Part shown: piece after piece, positions 53,154 through 60,801 of the stretch
Position numbering within the stretch: position 1 is the first letter of the stretch
Layout of the letters: each line of letters begins with the position of its first letter
Assembly: GCA_963788125.1 (NCBI GenBank)
Contig: CAWBFN010000003.1
Coordinates: forward strand, 186,001-250,000
Source of the DNA: Bog-473 sp963788125
Lineage (GTDB): Bacteria > Actinomycetota > Acidimicrobiia > Acidimicrobiales > RAAP-2
Reading direction: 5' to 3'
DNA: 64,000 nt
The notes under the pieces: model-generated
The model's database searches: none
Told to the model about the DNA's origin: nothing
Seen by the model: the letters and a program-made list of their open reading frames with translations, nothing else
Program-made: the position numbers and the translations under genes

Positions 53154-54463
53154 AGGGCCGGAAGCTGGGTAGATCACACGCCGTCAAGGTGGCGGTCGTG
53201 GCGACGCTGATCGTCATGGCCACCTACATCGCCGGGGTCCTCGTCTTCAATCATGCGGTGCTGCACCGCCTCACGGCGCAAGCCGACGTGCGACTTTCCG
53301 AACGCCTTGCCGACGCAGGGAAACTGAGCATCGCCAGCCACGCATCGGCATCACCCTCTCCCACCGGGGACCAGGACGACGACGATGCGCCCATCTTCGT
53401 CTGGAAGGTGAGCCATTCGGGGCCGACCACGGCACTCACGTCGGGTGCGCCGTCGTTCCCCCGCGTGACGCCGGCAAGCGGTGTGAGCACCGTTGACATC
53501 GGCGGGACACCGTTCCGGGTGCACACCGCGACCACGGGATCCGAGACCCTGGTTGCGGGGGAGAGCATCGCTCAGATCAACCGGGTTGGAAGCGCCTTGG
53601 TGACACCCGAGATCATCTTCGGCCTGGCTCTTCTCGTCGTGATGTTCGCCGGATCGCTCGTCATCGGATTGAAGGCGTCCGCTCCATTGGAGCTCGTGCG
53701 ACGCCGGCAGGCGGAGTTCACCGCGGATGCTTCCCATGAGCTCCGGACCCCGCTCAGCGTGATTGAGGCCGAGGTGGATCTGGCGCTGCGCCGGCGCCGC
53801 GGTGAGGAGGAATACCGCGTCGTTCTCCAGCGTGTGGCGGGCGAAGGACGACGGCTCCGGCGCATCGTGGACGACTTGCTGTGGCTGGCCCGCGCCGACG
53901 ACGGGGGCATGGAGGTCGCGACGGGCACGACTGTCGACGTACGGGAGATGGCGAGGACCTGTACCAATCGCTTTCAAGCGCTAGCCGCCACGCGGGGGGT
54001 GAGCCTTTCGTTCGACGAGGGCGAGCATGGCCCGCTCTTGCTACGCGCTGAGCCTGATTGGATCGACCGGCTGATCGGTGTCCTTGTCGATAACGCGTGT
54101 AAGTACGCCGGTGACGGCGGTCGGGTTGCGGTGCGGATCGGAACGGCCAGCAACCGGATCGTCCTCCAAATCGATGACAATGGGCCCGGGATACCGGTCG
54201 ATCAGCGGGCGCTCATCATGGACCGCTTTCACCGGGCCGATGAGGACCATCCGGGCACGGGTCTCGGCCTGGCCATCGCCGACTCGGTCGTCAGGGCGAC
54301 CCTCGGCACGTGGCTCATCACCGAGTCGCCCGAGGGAGGCGCCCGCATGCAGGTTTCGTGGCGTAAGACCTCGTCCCGGCGCACAACCGGTCCGGCGACA
54401 CAAGAGGAGTCCGGTATTCCCGAGGGAGTTTCGCTCCCGGATCCGGTCCGGGCGCGCCGGTGA
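53150..54463 (+). CDS. Membrane sensor histidine kinase
   Basis: A 437-residue HisKA-type kinase. Helix one spans about 12-34; an extracytoplasmic sensor of roughly 115 residues, partly acidic (GDQDDDDAP), follows; helix two is about 150-172. The H box is DASHELRTPLS (His196), the N box VLVDNACKYAG, the G1 box DDNGPGIP and the G2 box GTGLGLAIA. Partner of the overlapping response regulator. The sensor matches no named family that I recognise. Confidence 0.92.
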   Translation: MKGRKLGRSHAVKVAVVATLIVMATYIAGVLVFNHAVLHRLTAQADVRLSERLADAGKLSIASHASASPSPTGDQDDDDAPIFVWKVSHSGPTTALTSGAPSFPRVTPASGVSTVDIGGTPFRVHTATTGSETLVAGESIAQINRVGSALVTPEIIFGLALLVVMFAGSLVIGLKASAPLELVRRRQAEFTADASHELRTPLSVIEAEVDLALRRRRGEEEYRVVLQRVAGEGRRLRRIVDDLLWLARADDGGMEVATGTTVDVREMARTCTNRFQALAATRGVSLSFDEGEHGPLLLRAEPDWIDRLIGVLVDNACKYAGDGGRVAVRIGTASNRIVLQIDDNGPGIPVDQRALIMDRFHRADEDHPGTGLGLAIADSVVRATLGTWLITESPEGGARMQVSWRKTSSRRTTGPATQEESGIPEGVSLPDPVRARR

Positions 54464-54470
54464 CGGAGGT

Positions 54471-54484
54471 TTAGAAACTTCTAA
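54471..54484. promoter_or_regulatory. AT-rich palindrome between the kinase gene and the redox operon
   Basis: TTAGAA AC TTCTAA, a 14-base inverted repeat in an unusually AT-rich 81-bp gap, followed by a T run at 54499-54506. It could be a regulator site for the downstream operon, or a weak attenuator. It starts 8 bases after the kinase stop. Confidence 0.4.
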
Positions 54485-54544
54485 GTTGTTGTGGGCTGCT
54501 TTTTTGTCATGTGACCGTCAGGAACGCTCCGTAGCCTCCAACGC

Positions 54545-54844
54545 ATGGCACCAAGGAGCCAACGTCCGGCACAGGACCACACCCGCTTAGCCCGCCTTCG
54601 TAGAGACGACGCCCTGAGCCGCCTCGCCACGATCAACCGCTCCATCGGGGCCGCAGCACTCGTGGCGACCGGGGTCTTGGGGCTCTATCTCGGTAAGGCC
54701 CTGCCGGGCCACCAAGCTTCGACCCAGAGCCAGTCCTCCCAGAGCCAGTCGACGGACTCCTCGGGATCGAACACGCTGACGCCACCCGCGTCGGCGCCCG
54801 TGCAGACCCAACAACCGGCTCCGGTCGTCTCGGGAGCGTCTTGA
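54545..54844 (+). CDS. Small single-span membrane protein
   Basis: A 99-residue protein: a basic, arginine-rich cytoplasmic head (residues 1-30), one helix (SIGAAALVATGVLGLYLG), and an outer tail of Gln/Ser repeats (QSQSSQSQSTDSSGS) and Pro. No cysteines and no flavinylation motif. Its stop overlaps the apbE start (TTGA). It opens the redox run; perhaps a subunit that anchors the complex. No family recognised. Confidence 0.65.
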   Translation: MAPRSQRPAQDHTRLARLRRDDALSRLATINRSIGAAALVATGVLGLYLGKALPGHQASTQSQSSQSQSTDSSGSNTLTPPASAPVQTQQPAPVVSGAS

Positions 54845-55815
54845 CTCTCTCTGTCACCGCGCCGTCGATGGACACATTAGGTATCTACCGAACACGAGGG
54901 CTCGGATGTCTGGCCGAGATCGTGCTGACCGACCCGGACTCGGTGGTCGGCAGCGTCGACATCGTCCACGAGGAACTCGACCGGATCGACCGCGCCGCCA
55001 GCCGATTCCGCCCTGACGCAGAGATCGCGTTGGTGCACCGGGCCGAGGGGCGTCCCATCAGCGTCAGCCCGTGCCTCTTCGAGGCCGTGGCGGTGGCGCT
55101 CCGTGTCGCCGTGGCCACCGGCGGCGCGGTCGATCCCACGGTGGGTGGTGCCTTGAACCGGCTCGGCTACGACCGGGACTTCGCCTCCATCGGCGCCGGA
55201 ATCCCGGGGGACCTGCCCGAGACTGCTCCCGTGCCGGGCTGGCGGAGCGTCGAGCTGGACCAGGCCAGCCGGACGGTGCGGGTGCCGGCGGGCACAGTGA
55301 TCGACCTGGGTTGCAGCGCCAAGGCGCTCACGGCAGACCGTATCGCCCAACGGGTGGCCGAGACCTTTGGATGCGGCGCACTCGTCTCATTGGGAGGGGA
55401 CATCTCCGTGGCCGGATCACCACCAACCGGGGGCTTTTGCACCGGCCTGGCCGATGTGAGCGGCGCAGCCGAGGCGTCCGAAACGGTGGCCATCACCTCG
55501 GGCGGGCTGGCCACCTCGGGCATCATGTCGAGGTGGTGGCGGGTGGGACACCACGTCGTCCACCACATCGTCGACCCGTCGACCGGGCTACCACCCGCGC
55601 GGGCGTGGCGCACGATCACGGTGGCGGCGGCGTCGTGCGTCGACGCCAATGCCGCGTCGACCGCCGCCATGGTCAAGGGCCCCGGCGCGGAAGAGTGGCT
55701 GGCGGCACTCAACCTTCCGGCCCGGCTGGTCGCCCTAGACGGCAGCGTGGTGCGGGTCGCGGGATGGCCGGCCCCCGTCGCACCGACGCCCGAAGCGGTG
55801 GGGCCCGTCCGATGA
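54841..55815 (+). CDS. apbE: ApbE-family FAD:protein FMN transferase
   Basis: Attaches FMN from FAD to Ser/Thr of exported flavoproteins. It has 324 residues. Family blocks are DRAASRFRPDAEI, AVDPTVGGALNRLGYDRDF, the FAD/Mg loop IDLGCSAKALTADRIA, SLGGDISVAG and HHIVDPSTGLPP with the late Asp/Thr metal site. The TTG start overlaps the preceding stop; ATG at 54868 is an alternative. No obvious signal peptide with either. No flavinylation motif is found in its own run; the nearest target is the FMN-binding protein at 50228. Confidence 0.88.
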   Translation: MTLSVTAPSMDTLGIYRTRGLGCLAEIVLTDPDSVVGSVDIVHEELDRIDRAASRFRPDAEIALVHRAEGRPISVSPCLFEAVAVALRVAVATGGAVDPTVGGALNRLGYDRDFASIGAGIPGDLPETAPVPGWRSVELDQASRTVRVPAGTVIDLGCSAKALTADRIAQRVAETFGCGALVSLGGDISVAGSPPTGGFCTGLADVSGAAEASETVAITSGGLATSGIMSRWWRVGHHVVHHIVDPSTGLPPARAWRTITVAAASCVDANAASTAAMVKGPGAEEWLAALNLPARLVALDGSVVRVAGWPAPVAPTPEAVGPVR

Positions 55816-56942
55816 CCGCCACCCTCGCTGTCGTCGTCCACAACGGGACGGCCCTGTGGTACCTGACGCGCGCCACCGGTCTCGTCTCCCTGGTCTTGCT
55901 GTCGGCCACCGTCGTCCTCGGCATCGTCGCCTCGGTGGGTTGGACGGCGGCCCGATGGCCGAGGTTCCTCTCCCAGGCGGTCCACCGGAATCTCTCGCTG
56001 TTCTGCATCGTGCTGATCGCCGTCCATATCGTGACGACCGTCGCCGACGGGTTCGTCCCGATCGGCTACCTGGACGCGTTCGTGCCGCTTCTTTCGCCCT
56101 ATCGTCCGCTGTGGATCGGTCTGGGGGCGCTGGCGTTCGACATGTTGCTGACCGTGGCCATCACCAGTGGACTGCGGGCACGCATCGGGGTCCGTACCTG
56201 GCGGGGGGTGCACTATCTGGCCTATGTCTGCTGGCCCATCGCCGTCCTGCACGGTCTGGGCAGCGGTACCGATGCGCGCCTGTCGGTCACGGTGCTCATC
56301 AACGTGCTGTGCATCGGGGCGGTGGTCGGGGCACTGGCCTGGCGGCTCATCGCGGCCCGCGGCGTTCCGAGCACGCGCCGCCTGGCCGCCGCCGGCGCAG
56401 CGACCGTGCTGGTGATCGGCATCGGCGTCTTTGCTCTCGTCGGACCGCTCCAGCCCGGGTGGTCGAAGCGGGCGGGCACCTCCCCGGCGGTGCTGGCCGA
56501 GATCAACGCTCATTTCGCCGTGAAGTCGGCGGCCGCACCGATCGGCGCTGTGACCAGGACAGCGCCCTCGAGCGGCGCGGGGTCCTCGGCGGCGGGCATC
56601 CCTGCCGTCCCGTTCACGGCCAACGTGAACGGGACTGTTCAATCGTCGAGTCCGAACGCCGCCGGGGAGGTGGAGGTGGTCCTCTCCCTGCAGGTGCAGG
56701 GCTCGAGTGCTCCCCTGGTCGTCAAGTTGACGGGCACGGCGGTCAACGGAGGCGTGGCGATGTCGAGCAGCCAGGTCGTCTTCGGCGACGCCCAGGGCAC
56801 GGTGACCGCACTCGACGGGTCCAGCGTCGGGGCCACGGTGCGCGGGCCGGGTGGACCGATCGATCTCCAGATGCTGCTGAACATCGACAAGTCCGCCCGC
56901 AGCGTCAGTGGAACCGTGAGCGGATCTTCGGGAGGACGATAG
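55812..56942 (+). CDS. Ferric-reductase-like cytochrome b with outer beta-rich domain
   Basis: A 376-residue membrane protein. Six helices lie in residues 1-225, with paired His in FLSQAVHRNLSLF, IAVHIVTTV, GVHYLAYVCW and VLHGLGS, the haem-ligand pattern of ferric-reductase-like membrane domains. No FAD or NAD module is attached, unlike the protein at 50813. After a final helix (ATVLVIGIGVFALVGPL) a 120-residue, Ser/Gly-rich outer domain contains repeating beta strands (VEVVLSLQVQGSSAPLVVK). The ATG overlaps the apbE stop and the stop overlaps the NuoF-like GTG. Confidence 0.8.
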   Translation: MTATLAVVVHNGTALWYLTRATGLVSLVLLSATVVLGIVASVGWTAARWPRFLSQAVHRNLSLFCIVLIAVHIVTTVADGFVPIGYLDAFVPLLSPYRPLWIGLGALAFDMLLTVAITSGLRARIGVRTWRGVHYLAYVCWPIAVLHGLGSGTDARLSVTVLINVLCIGAVVGALAWRLIAARGVPSTRRLAAAGAATVLVIGIGVFALVGPLQPGWSKRAGTSPAVLAEINAHFAVKSAAAPIGAVTRTAPSSGAGSSAAGIPAVPFTANVNGTVQSSSPNAAGEVEVVLSLQVQGSSAPLVVKLTGTAVNGGVAMSSSQVVFGDAQGTVTALDGSSVGATVRGPGGPIDLQMLLNIDKSARSVSGTVSGSSGGR

Positions 56943-58249
56943 TGAGAGCCCACCTGGTCTCTTCGACCGCCACCCTGCCCCAGGCTCCTTCGTCCCCGCG
57001 CCTGCTGAGCGCCCTCGAGGCGCCCGACTCGGTGGTCGATCTGGAAAGGCACTTGGCGCACTGGGGGGCACTGCCGCTGCGCAGCGCCCGGTCGACGCTG
57101 CTCGACGAACTGGACTCCGGCGGCCTGCGCGGCCATGGAGGAGCCTGGTTCCCCGTCGGCAAGAAGTGGCGCGGCATACGTGACGGATCTCGCCGGCCCG
57201 TCGTGGTGGCCAACGGGTCCGAGTCAGAGCCGGCCAGCCGGAAGGACGCGTTCCTACTGACGCACTCGCCCCACCTGGTGCTCGACGGGGCGTCGCTCGC
57301 CGCCGCGACGCTCGACGCCCATCGGGTCGTGGTGTTCGTCCCGCTGCGTCACGTCGACAGCCTCCGCCGGTGCGTACAGGCACGGAACCGCTCGGGCATC
57401 GACCCAGTGAAGATCGAAGTCATCGCCGCCGCCGAGGCCTATCTCTCGGGGCAAGAGACCGCCGTCGTCCACGCCCTCAACGACGGCCCCGCCGTTCCCA
57501 CCTTCGTCGGGCTGCAGTCCATCCGGGAGCGCGGCGTGCGGGGTCGTCCCACCCTGGTGCAGAACGTGGAGTCGCTCGCCCACGTGGCGATGATCAGCCG
57601 TTACGGCGGTCAATGGTTCCGCTCGGTGGGGACGGCGGACTCTCCGGGAACGATGTTGGTCACCATCACCGGCCGGTGGGGCGAGCCGGTGGTCGTTGAG
57701 GCCCCGCTGGGCGTGGCCTTTCGTGATCTCCTGCACCTGGCGACCGAGGACACCCGCCGGTACTGGGGGGCCCTGTTGGGCGGGTACGGCGGAGGGTGGT
57801 TACCGCCGTCGGTACTCCTCGAGGGGAATCTCAGCGAAGAGTGGGCCCGTCAGCAGCACTCCTCGCTCGGCGCCGGGGTTGTCGCCCTTCTCCCGCGCTC
57901 GTGCTGTCCAGTGGCCGAAGCGGCTCGGGTGGTCCGCTACATGGAGCAGCAGGGGGCGGGCCAGTGCGGTCCCTGCCGGTACGGTCTGGCCGACCTCGCC
58001 GGCCAATTCGAGCTTCTCGCCTTCCGTCCGGACTCGTTCCGCGGCCGCTTCCCGCCCATTCTCGAACTGTGCAATCTGATCGAAGGGAGGGGGGCGTGCC
58101 GGCACCCCGATGGCGTCACGCGCTTCGTCCGCACCGCCCTGACAGTCTTTCGGCACGACGTGGACGGGCACTTCCGCCGTGGTCCGTGCGACGCGGTCAG
58201 CCGACCGGCGTACCTGCCGACGCCATCCCCGAACGGATGGAGCCGGTGA
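56942..58249 (+). CDS. Stand-alone NuoF-like NADH dehydrogenase subunit
   Basis: A 435-residue protein related to the 51-kDa flavoprotein subunit of complex I. The Gly-rich nucleotide/FMN loop is RGHGGAWFPVGKKW, then ANGSESEPASRKD, YLSGQETAVVHAL and RGRPTLVQNVESLAHV. The C-terminal Fe-S region has GAGQCGPCRYG and a late CNLIEGRGACRHPDG, four cysteines for one [4Fe-4S]. No NuoE or NuoG neighbours. It probably oxidises NADH and feeds the ferredoxin and cytochrome b encoded on either side. Confidence 0.85.
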   Translation: MRAHLVSSTATLPQAPSSPRLLSALEAPDSVVDLERHLAHWGALPLRSARSTLLDELDSGGLRGHGGAWFPVGKKWRGIRDGSRRPVVVANGSESEPASRKDAFLLTHSPHLVLDGASLAAATLDAHRVVVFVPLRHVDSLRRCVQARNRSGIDPVKIEVIAAAEAYLSGQETAVVHALNDGPAVPTFVGLQSIRERGVRGRPTLVQNVESLAHVAMISRYGGQWFRSVGTADSPGTMLVTITGRWGEPVVVEAPLGVAFRDLLHLATEDTRRYWGALLGGYGGGWLPPSVLLEGNLSEEWARQQHSSLGAGVVALLPRSCCPVAEAARVVRYMEQQGAGQCGPCRYGLADLAGQFELLAFRPDSFRGRFPPILELCNLIEGRGACRHPDGVTRFVRTALTVFRHDVDGHFRRGPCDAVSRPAYLPTPSPNGWSR

Positions 58250-58554
58250 TGGAGGTTCGTACGGTCGGTGTTCAAGGTGTTCAAGGCGCACGGGTGAACG
58301 GCGCCCGGGTCAACGGCACCGGGGTCAACGGCGCAGCGCTGCCGCGAAGGCGCCTCACGCTGGTGGTCGACCCCACGTCGTGCGACGGGCGCGGCGTGTG
58401 CGCGGAGCTGTTCCCCGAGAGGGTCACGATGGACCACTGGGGTTATCCGATCATTGACGACGAGGAGATCCCGCTGGTGCTGAGCGATAACGCCCGGCGG
58501 GCGGTCGCCGCGTGCCCGCGGCTGGCTCTCCACCTGGTGGAGCGCCGCCAATGA
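58249..58554 (+). CDS. Three-cysteine ferredoxin
   Basis: A 101-residue small Fe-S protein. An N-terminal 35-residue extension contains VNG repeats (ARVNGARVNGTGVNGA). The fold begins LTLVVDPTSCDGRGVCAELF with Cys45 and Cys51, then Cys89 in VAACPRLAL. Three cysteines in C-x5-C...CP spacing indicate a [3Fe-4S] or incomplete [4Fe-4S] cluster like the small ferredoxins of P450 systems. It shares one base with the NuoF-like gene and so is probably its electron partner. Confidence 0.82.
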   Translation: MEVRTVGVQGVQGARVNGARVNGTGVNGAALPRRRLTLVVDPTSCDGRGVCAELFPERVTMDHWGYPIIDDEEIPLVLSDNARRAVAACPRLALHLVERRQ

Positions 58555-59831
58555 ACCCGGACCTCGTAGACGACATCGACGGCGGGGTCGACAGCGACCT
58601 TTCCGCCCCCATCCGATCTCGCGGCTGTGACAGAGTGCGGCAGCCGGGGGACTCGCGTCCCCGGCGGCGACCCCAGCGAGCCCGACGGGTGTACCGGCGT
58701 CGTCGGATCAAGGCGGCCATCGCTCTGGTGCTGGCCGTCTTCATCATCTGGACCGGCGTCTCGCTCGGGGGCGCGCTGCTCAACCCGGCTCTCGGAAGTT
58801 CGTTCGCCTCCCGTTTCTCGGAGTGGGCCCGCGAGCACGGGGGTGCCTCCATCGTGAATTGGGTGGAAAAAGAGTGGTACAGCCACCATCCACCACCGAT
58901 CGGCGGAAAGCCCCCGGCCGGGGCCATACGCGTTCCCCACAAGTCGCTGGCCCTGGTGGCATCCGGGCCCCCCCATCTGCCGCCACCCGTGCCGATCGTG
59001 CCCTTGGCCAGCCCCGCCATCTCCGGCGAGGGCCAGTGGTCGCAGGCCGGACGGTGGGTGGGGGGAGTCCCGGCGATCTACGAGACCACCCTCCGGCCTG
59101 ACGCCGTCCACACCAGCTACGTGGTGGGCGTGGCGTGGATGGACACCAAGCTGTTGAAGGCGACGCTCTACTCGGGCAGCCAGATCCCCGGGGGCGGCCC
59201 CTACACCTACACGGCGCCGGTGCAGGCCGGAGCGGCCGACAGCCTGGTCGCCGCGTTCAATGCCGGCTTCCTGATGAGCGACGCCAACGGCGGGTACTAC
59301 ACGGAGGACAAGACGATTCTCCCTCTTCGGGCCGGCGCGGCGTCGTTCGTCATCTACCGGAACGGTTCGGCCACGGTCGGTGAGTGGGGCCGCGACGTCA
59401 CCATGACCCCGAACGTCGTGTCTGTCCGCCAGAACCTCGATCTCCTGGTCGACGGGGGCAAGCCGGTTCCCGGCCTCAACGCCGCGGATACTACGCAGTG
59501 GGGTGACACCCTGGGCAATCAGGTCTACGTCTGGCGCTCGGGCATCGGGGTCACCACCGACGGTGCCCTCGTCTATGTCGGCGGACCGGGACTCAACGTC
59601 ACCGACCTGGCCAATATCTTGGTCCGGGCGGGCGCCGTGCGGGCCATGGAGCTCGACATCAACACCGACTGGGTCAACTACTCGGTATACGACCCGGCCA
59701 CGCCGAACGGGCCGGCGTCGGGAGCCAACGGCACCGAGCTGCTTCCCGGAATGACGGGATCCCCATCTCGGTACTTCCAGTCCTGGTGGGCTCGGGACTT
59801 CATCACGATGTCGACAGCCGTGAGGTCCTGA
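58551..59831 (+). CDS. Membrane-anchored phosphodiester glycosidase (NAGPA-like)
   Basis: A 426-residue protein with a basic cytoplasmic head, one helix (IKAAIALVLAVFIIWTGVSL) and an outer NAGPA/phosphodiester glycosidase domain: AAFNAGFLMSDANGGYYTED, GAASFVIYRNG, VRQNLDLLVDGG, and MELDINTDWVNYSVYDP. Relatives cleave sugar-1-phosphodiester bonds (human NAGPA uncovers mannose-6-P). Next to prenyl-phospho-arabinose genes, it could act on cell-envelope glycan phosphodiesters. It overlaps the ferredoxin gene (ATGA) and is one base from ubiA. Confidence 0.8.
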   Translation: MNPDLVDDIDGGVDSDLSAPIRSRGCDRVRQPGDSRPRRRPQRARRVYRRRRIKAAIALVLAVFIIWTGVSLGGALLNPALGSSFASRFSEWAREHGGASIVNWVEKEWYSHHPPPIGGKPPAGAIRVPHKSLALVASGPPHLPPPVPIVPLASPAISGEGQWSQAGRWVGGVPAIYETTLRPDAVHTSYVVGVAWMDTKLLKATLYSGSQIPGGGPYTYTAPVQAGAADSLVAAFNAGFLMSDANGGYYTEDKTILPLRAGAASFVIYRNGSATVGEWGRDVTMTPNVVSVRQNLDLLVDGGKPVPGLNAADTTQWGDTLGNQVYVWRSGIGVTTDGALVYVGGPGLNVTDLANILVRAGAVRAMELDINTDWVNYSVYDPATPNGPASGANGTELLPGMTGSPSRYFQSWWARDFITMSTAVRS

Positions 59832-59832
59832 G

Positions 59833-60801
59833 GTGAGCACGCGGGACGAAGCGGCCGAGGTGTTCGTGCCGGGAATTGGCGCCCTGAAGGGCGCGACGGG
59901 TCGGGCGGCGACCGCCACCCGGATCCTCACCGACGTCCTCGCCAGCATGCGCCCGCGGCAGTGGACAAAGAACGCACTGGTCTTCGTGGCCCCGGCAGCG
60001 GCGGGCGTCCTCGTTCACCGCATCGACCTCCTCCACACGCTGGCCACCTTCGGGATCTTCTGTGCGGCCGCCTCGGGTGTCTACCTGGTCAACGACCTCG
60101 TCGACGTTGGGGCCGATCGAAGCCATCCCGTCAAGCGCCATCGTCCGATCGCCCGGGGCGCCGTCTCCCCGCGTCTCGCCGTGCCGATCGCTCTGGGACT
60201 CCTCGGTGGCGCCTTGGCGGCGTCGTGGTTCGTGGCGCGCCAGGATCTCGTCGTCCTCATTGCGGTCTACCTCGTCATAAGCTTCGCCTACACGCTCAGG
60301 TTGAAGCGCGAGCCGGTCATTGAGCTGGCGGCGGTGGCGTCGGGCTTTCTTCTGCGTGCCGTTGCGGGCGGCGTGGCCACCCACATCCCCCTGTCCAGCT
60401 GGTTCGTGGCGGTCGCTTCCTTCGGCGCGCTGTTCGTGGTCGTCGGCAAACGCCTGGGGGAGTACCTTCGCCTGGGCGAGACGGCGGGCCAGCATCGCTA
60501 TGTGCTCGAGGTCTACACGGCGTCGTTCCTGCGATCGGCCCTGACGCTGACCGCGTCGGTCACGGTCACCGCATACTGCCTGTGGGCCTTCGAGAAGGCG
60601 GGACTGCTGTCGCATGCCGCGCACCACTACGTGTGGATTCAGCTCTCGGTTATCCCCATCATCGTAGGCGTCCTGCACATCCTGCGCCTGGTCGACGCCG
60701 GGCTCGTCGATGCGCCGGAAGAACTGGTCTTCCACGACCACCTCCTCCAGGGGCTCGGTGCGCTCTGGATCGGGCTGTTCGCCATCGGAATTTACGGGTG
60801 A
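59833..60801 (+). CDS. ubiA: Decaprenyl-phosphate phosphoribosyltransferase (UbiA family)
   Basis: Transfers phosphoribose from PRPP to decaprenyl phosphate, the first step to decaprenylphosphoryl-arabinose (DPA). The 322-residue polytopic protein has the Mg-prenyl motif NDLVDVGADRSHPVKRHRP (NDxxD...DRxHP) near residue 90 and the second loop YTLRLKREPVIE. MRPRQWTKNALVFVAP is typical of the mycobacterial Rv3806c group. Its stop overlaps the dprE1 GTG. In mycobacteria these three genes also cluster. Confidence 0.92.
   Translation: MSTRDEAAEVFVPGIGALKGATGRAATATRILTDVLASMRPRQWTKNALVFVAPAAAGVLVHRIDLLHTLATFGIFCAAASGVYLVNDLVDVGADRSHPVKRHRPIARGAVSPRLAVPIALGLLGGALAASWFVARQDLVVLIAVYLVISFAYTLRLKREPVIELAAVASGFLLRAVAGGVATHIPLSSWFVAVASFGALFVVVGKRLGEYLRLGETAGQHRYVLEVYTASFLRSALTLTASVTVTAYCLWAFEKAGLLSHAAHHYVWIQLSVIPIIVGVLHILRLVDAGLVDAPEELVFHDHLLQGLGALWIGLFAIGIYG

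Noticed and set aside
55167..57383. 738-residue open frame on the minus strand
   Set aside because: Antisense to apbE, the cytochrome b-like gene and the NuoF-like gene, all with clear motifs on the plus strand.
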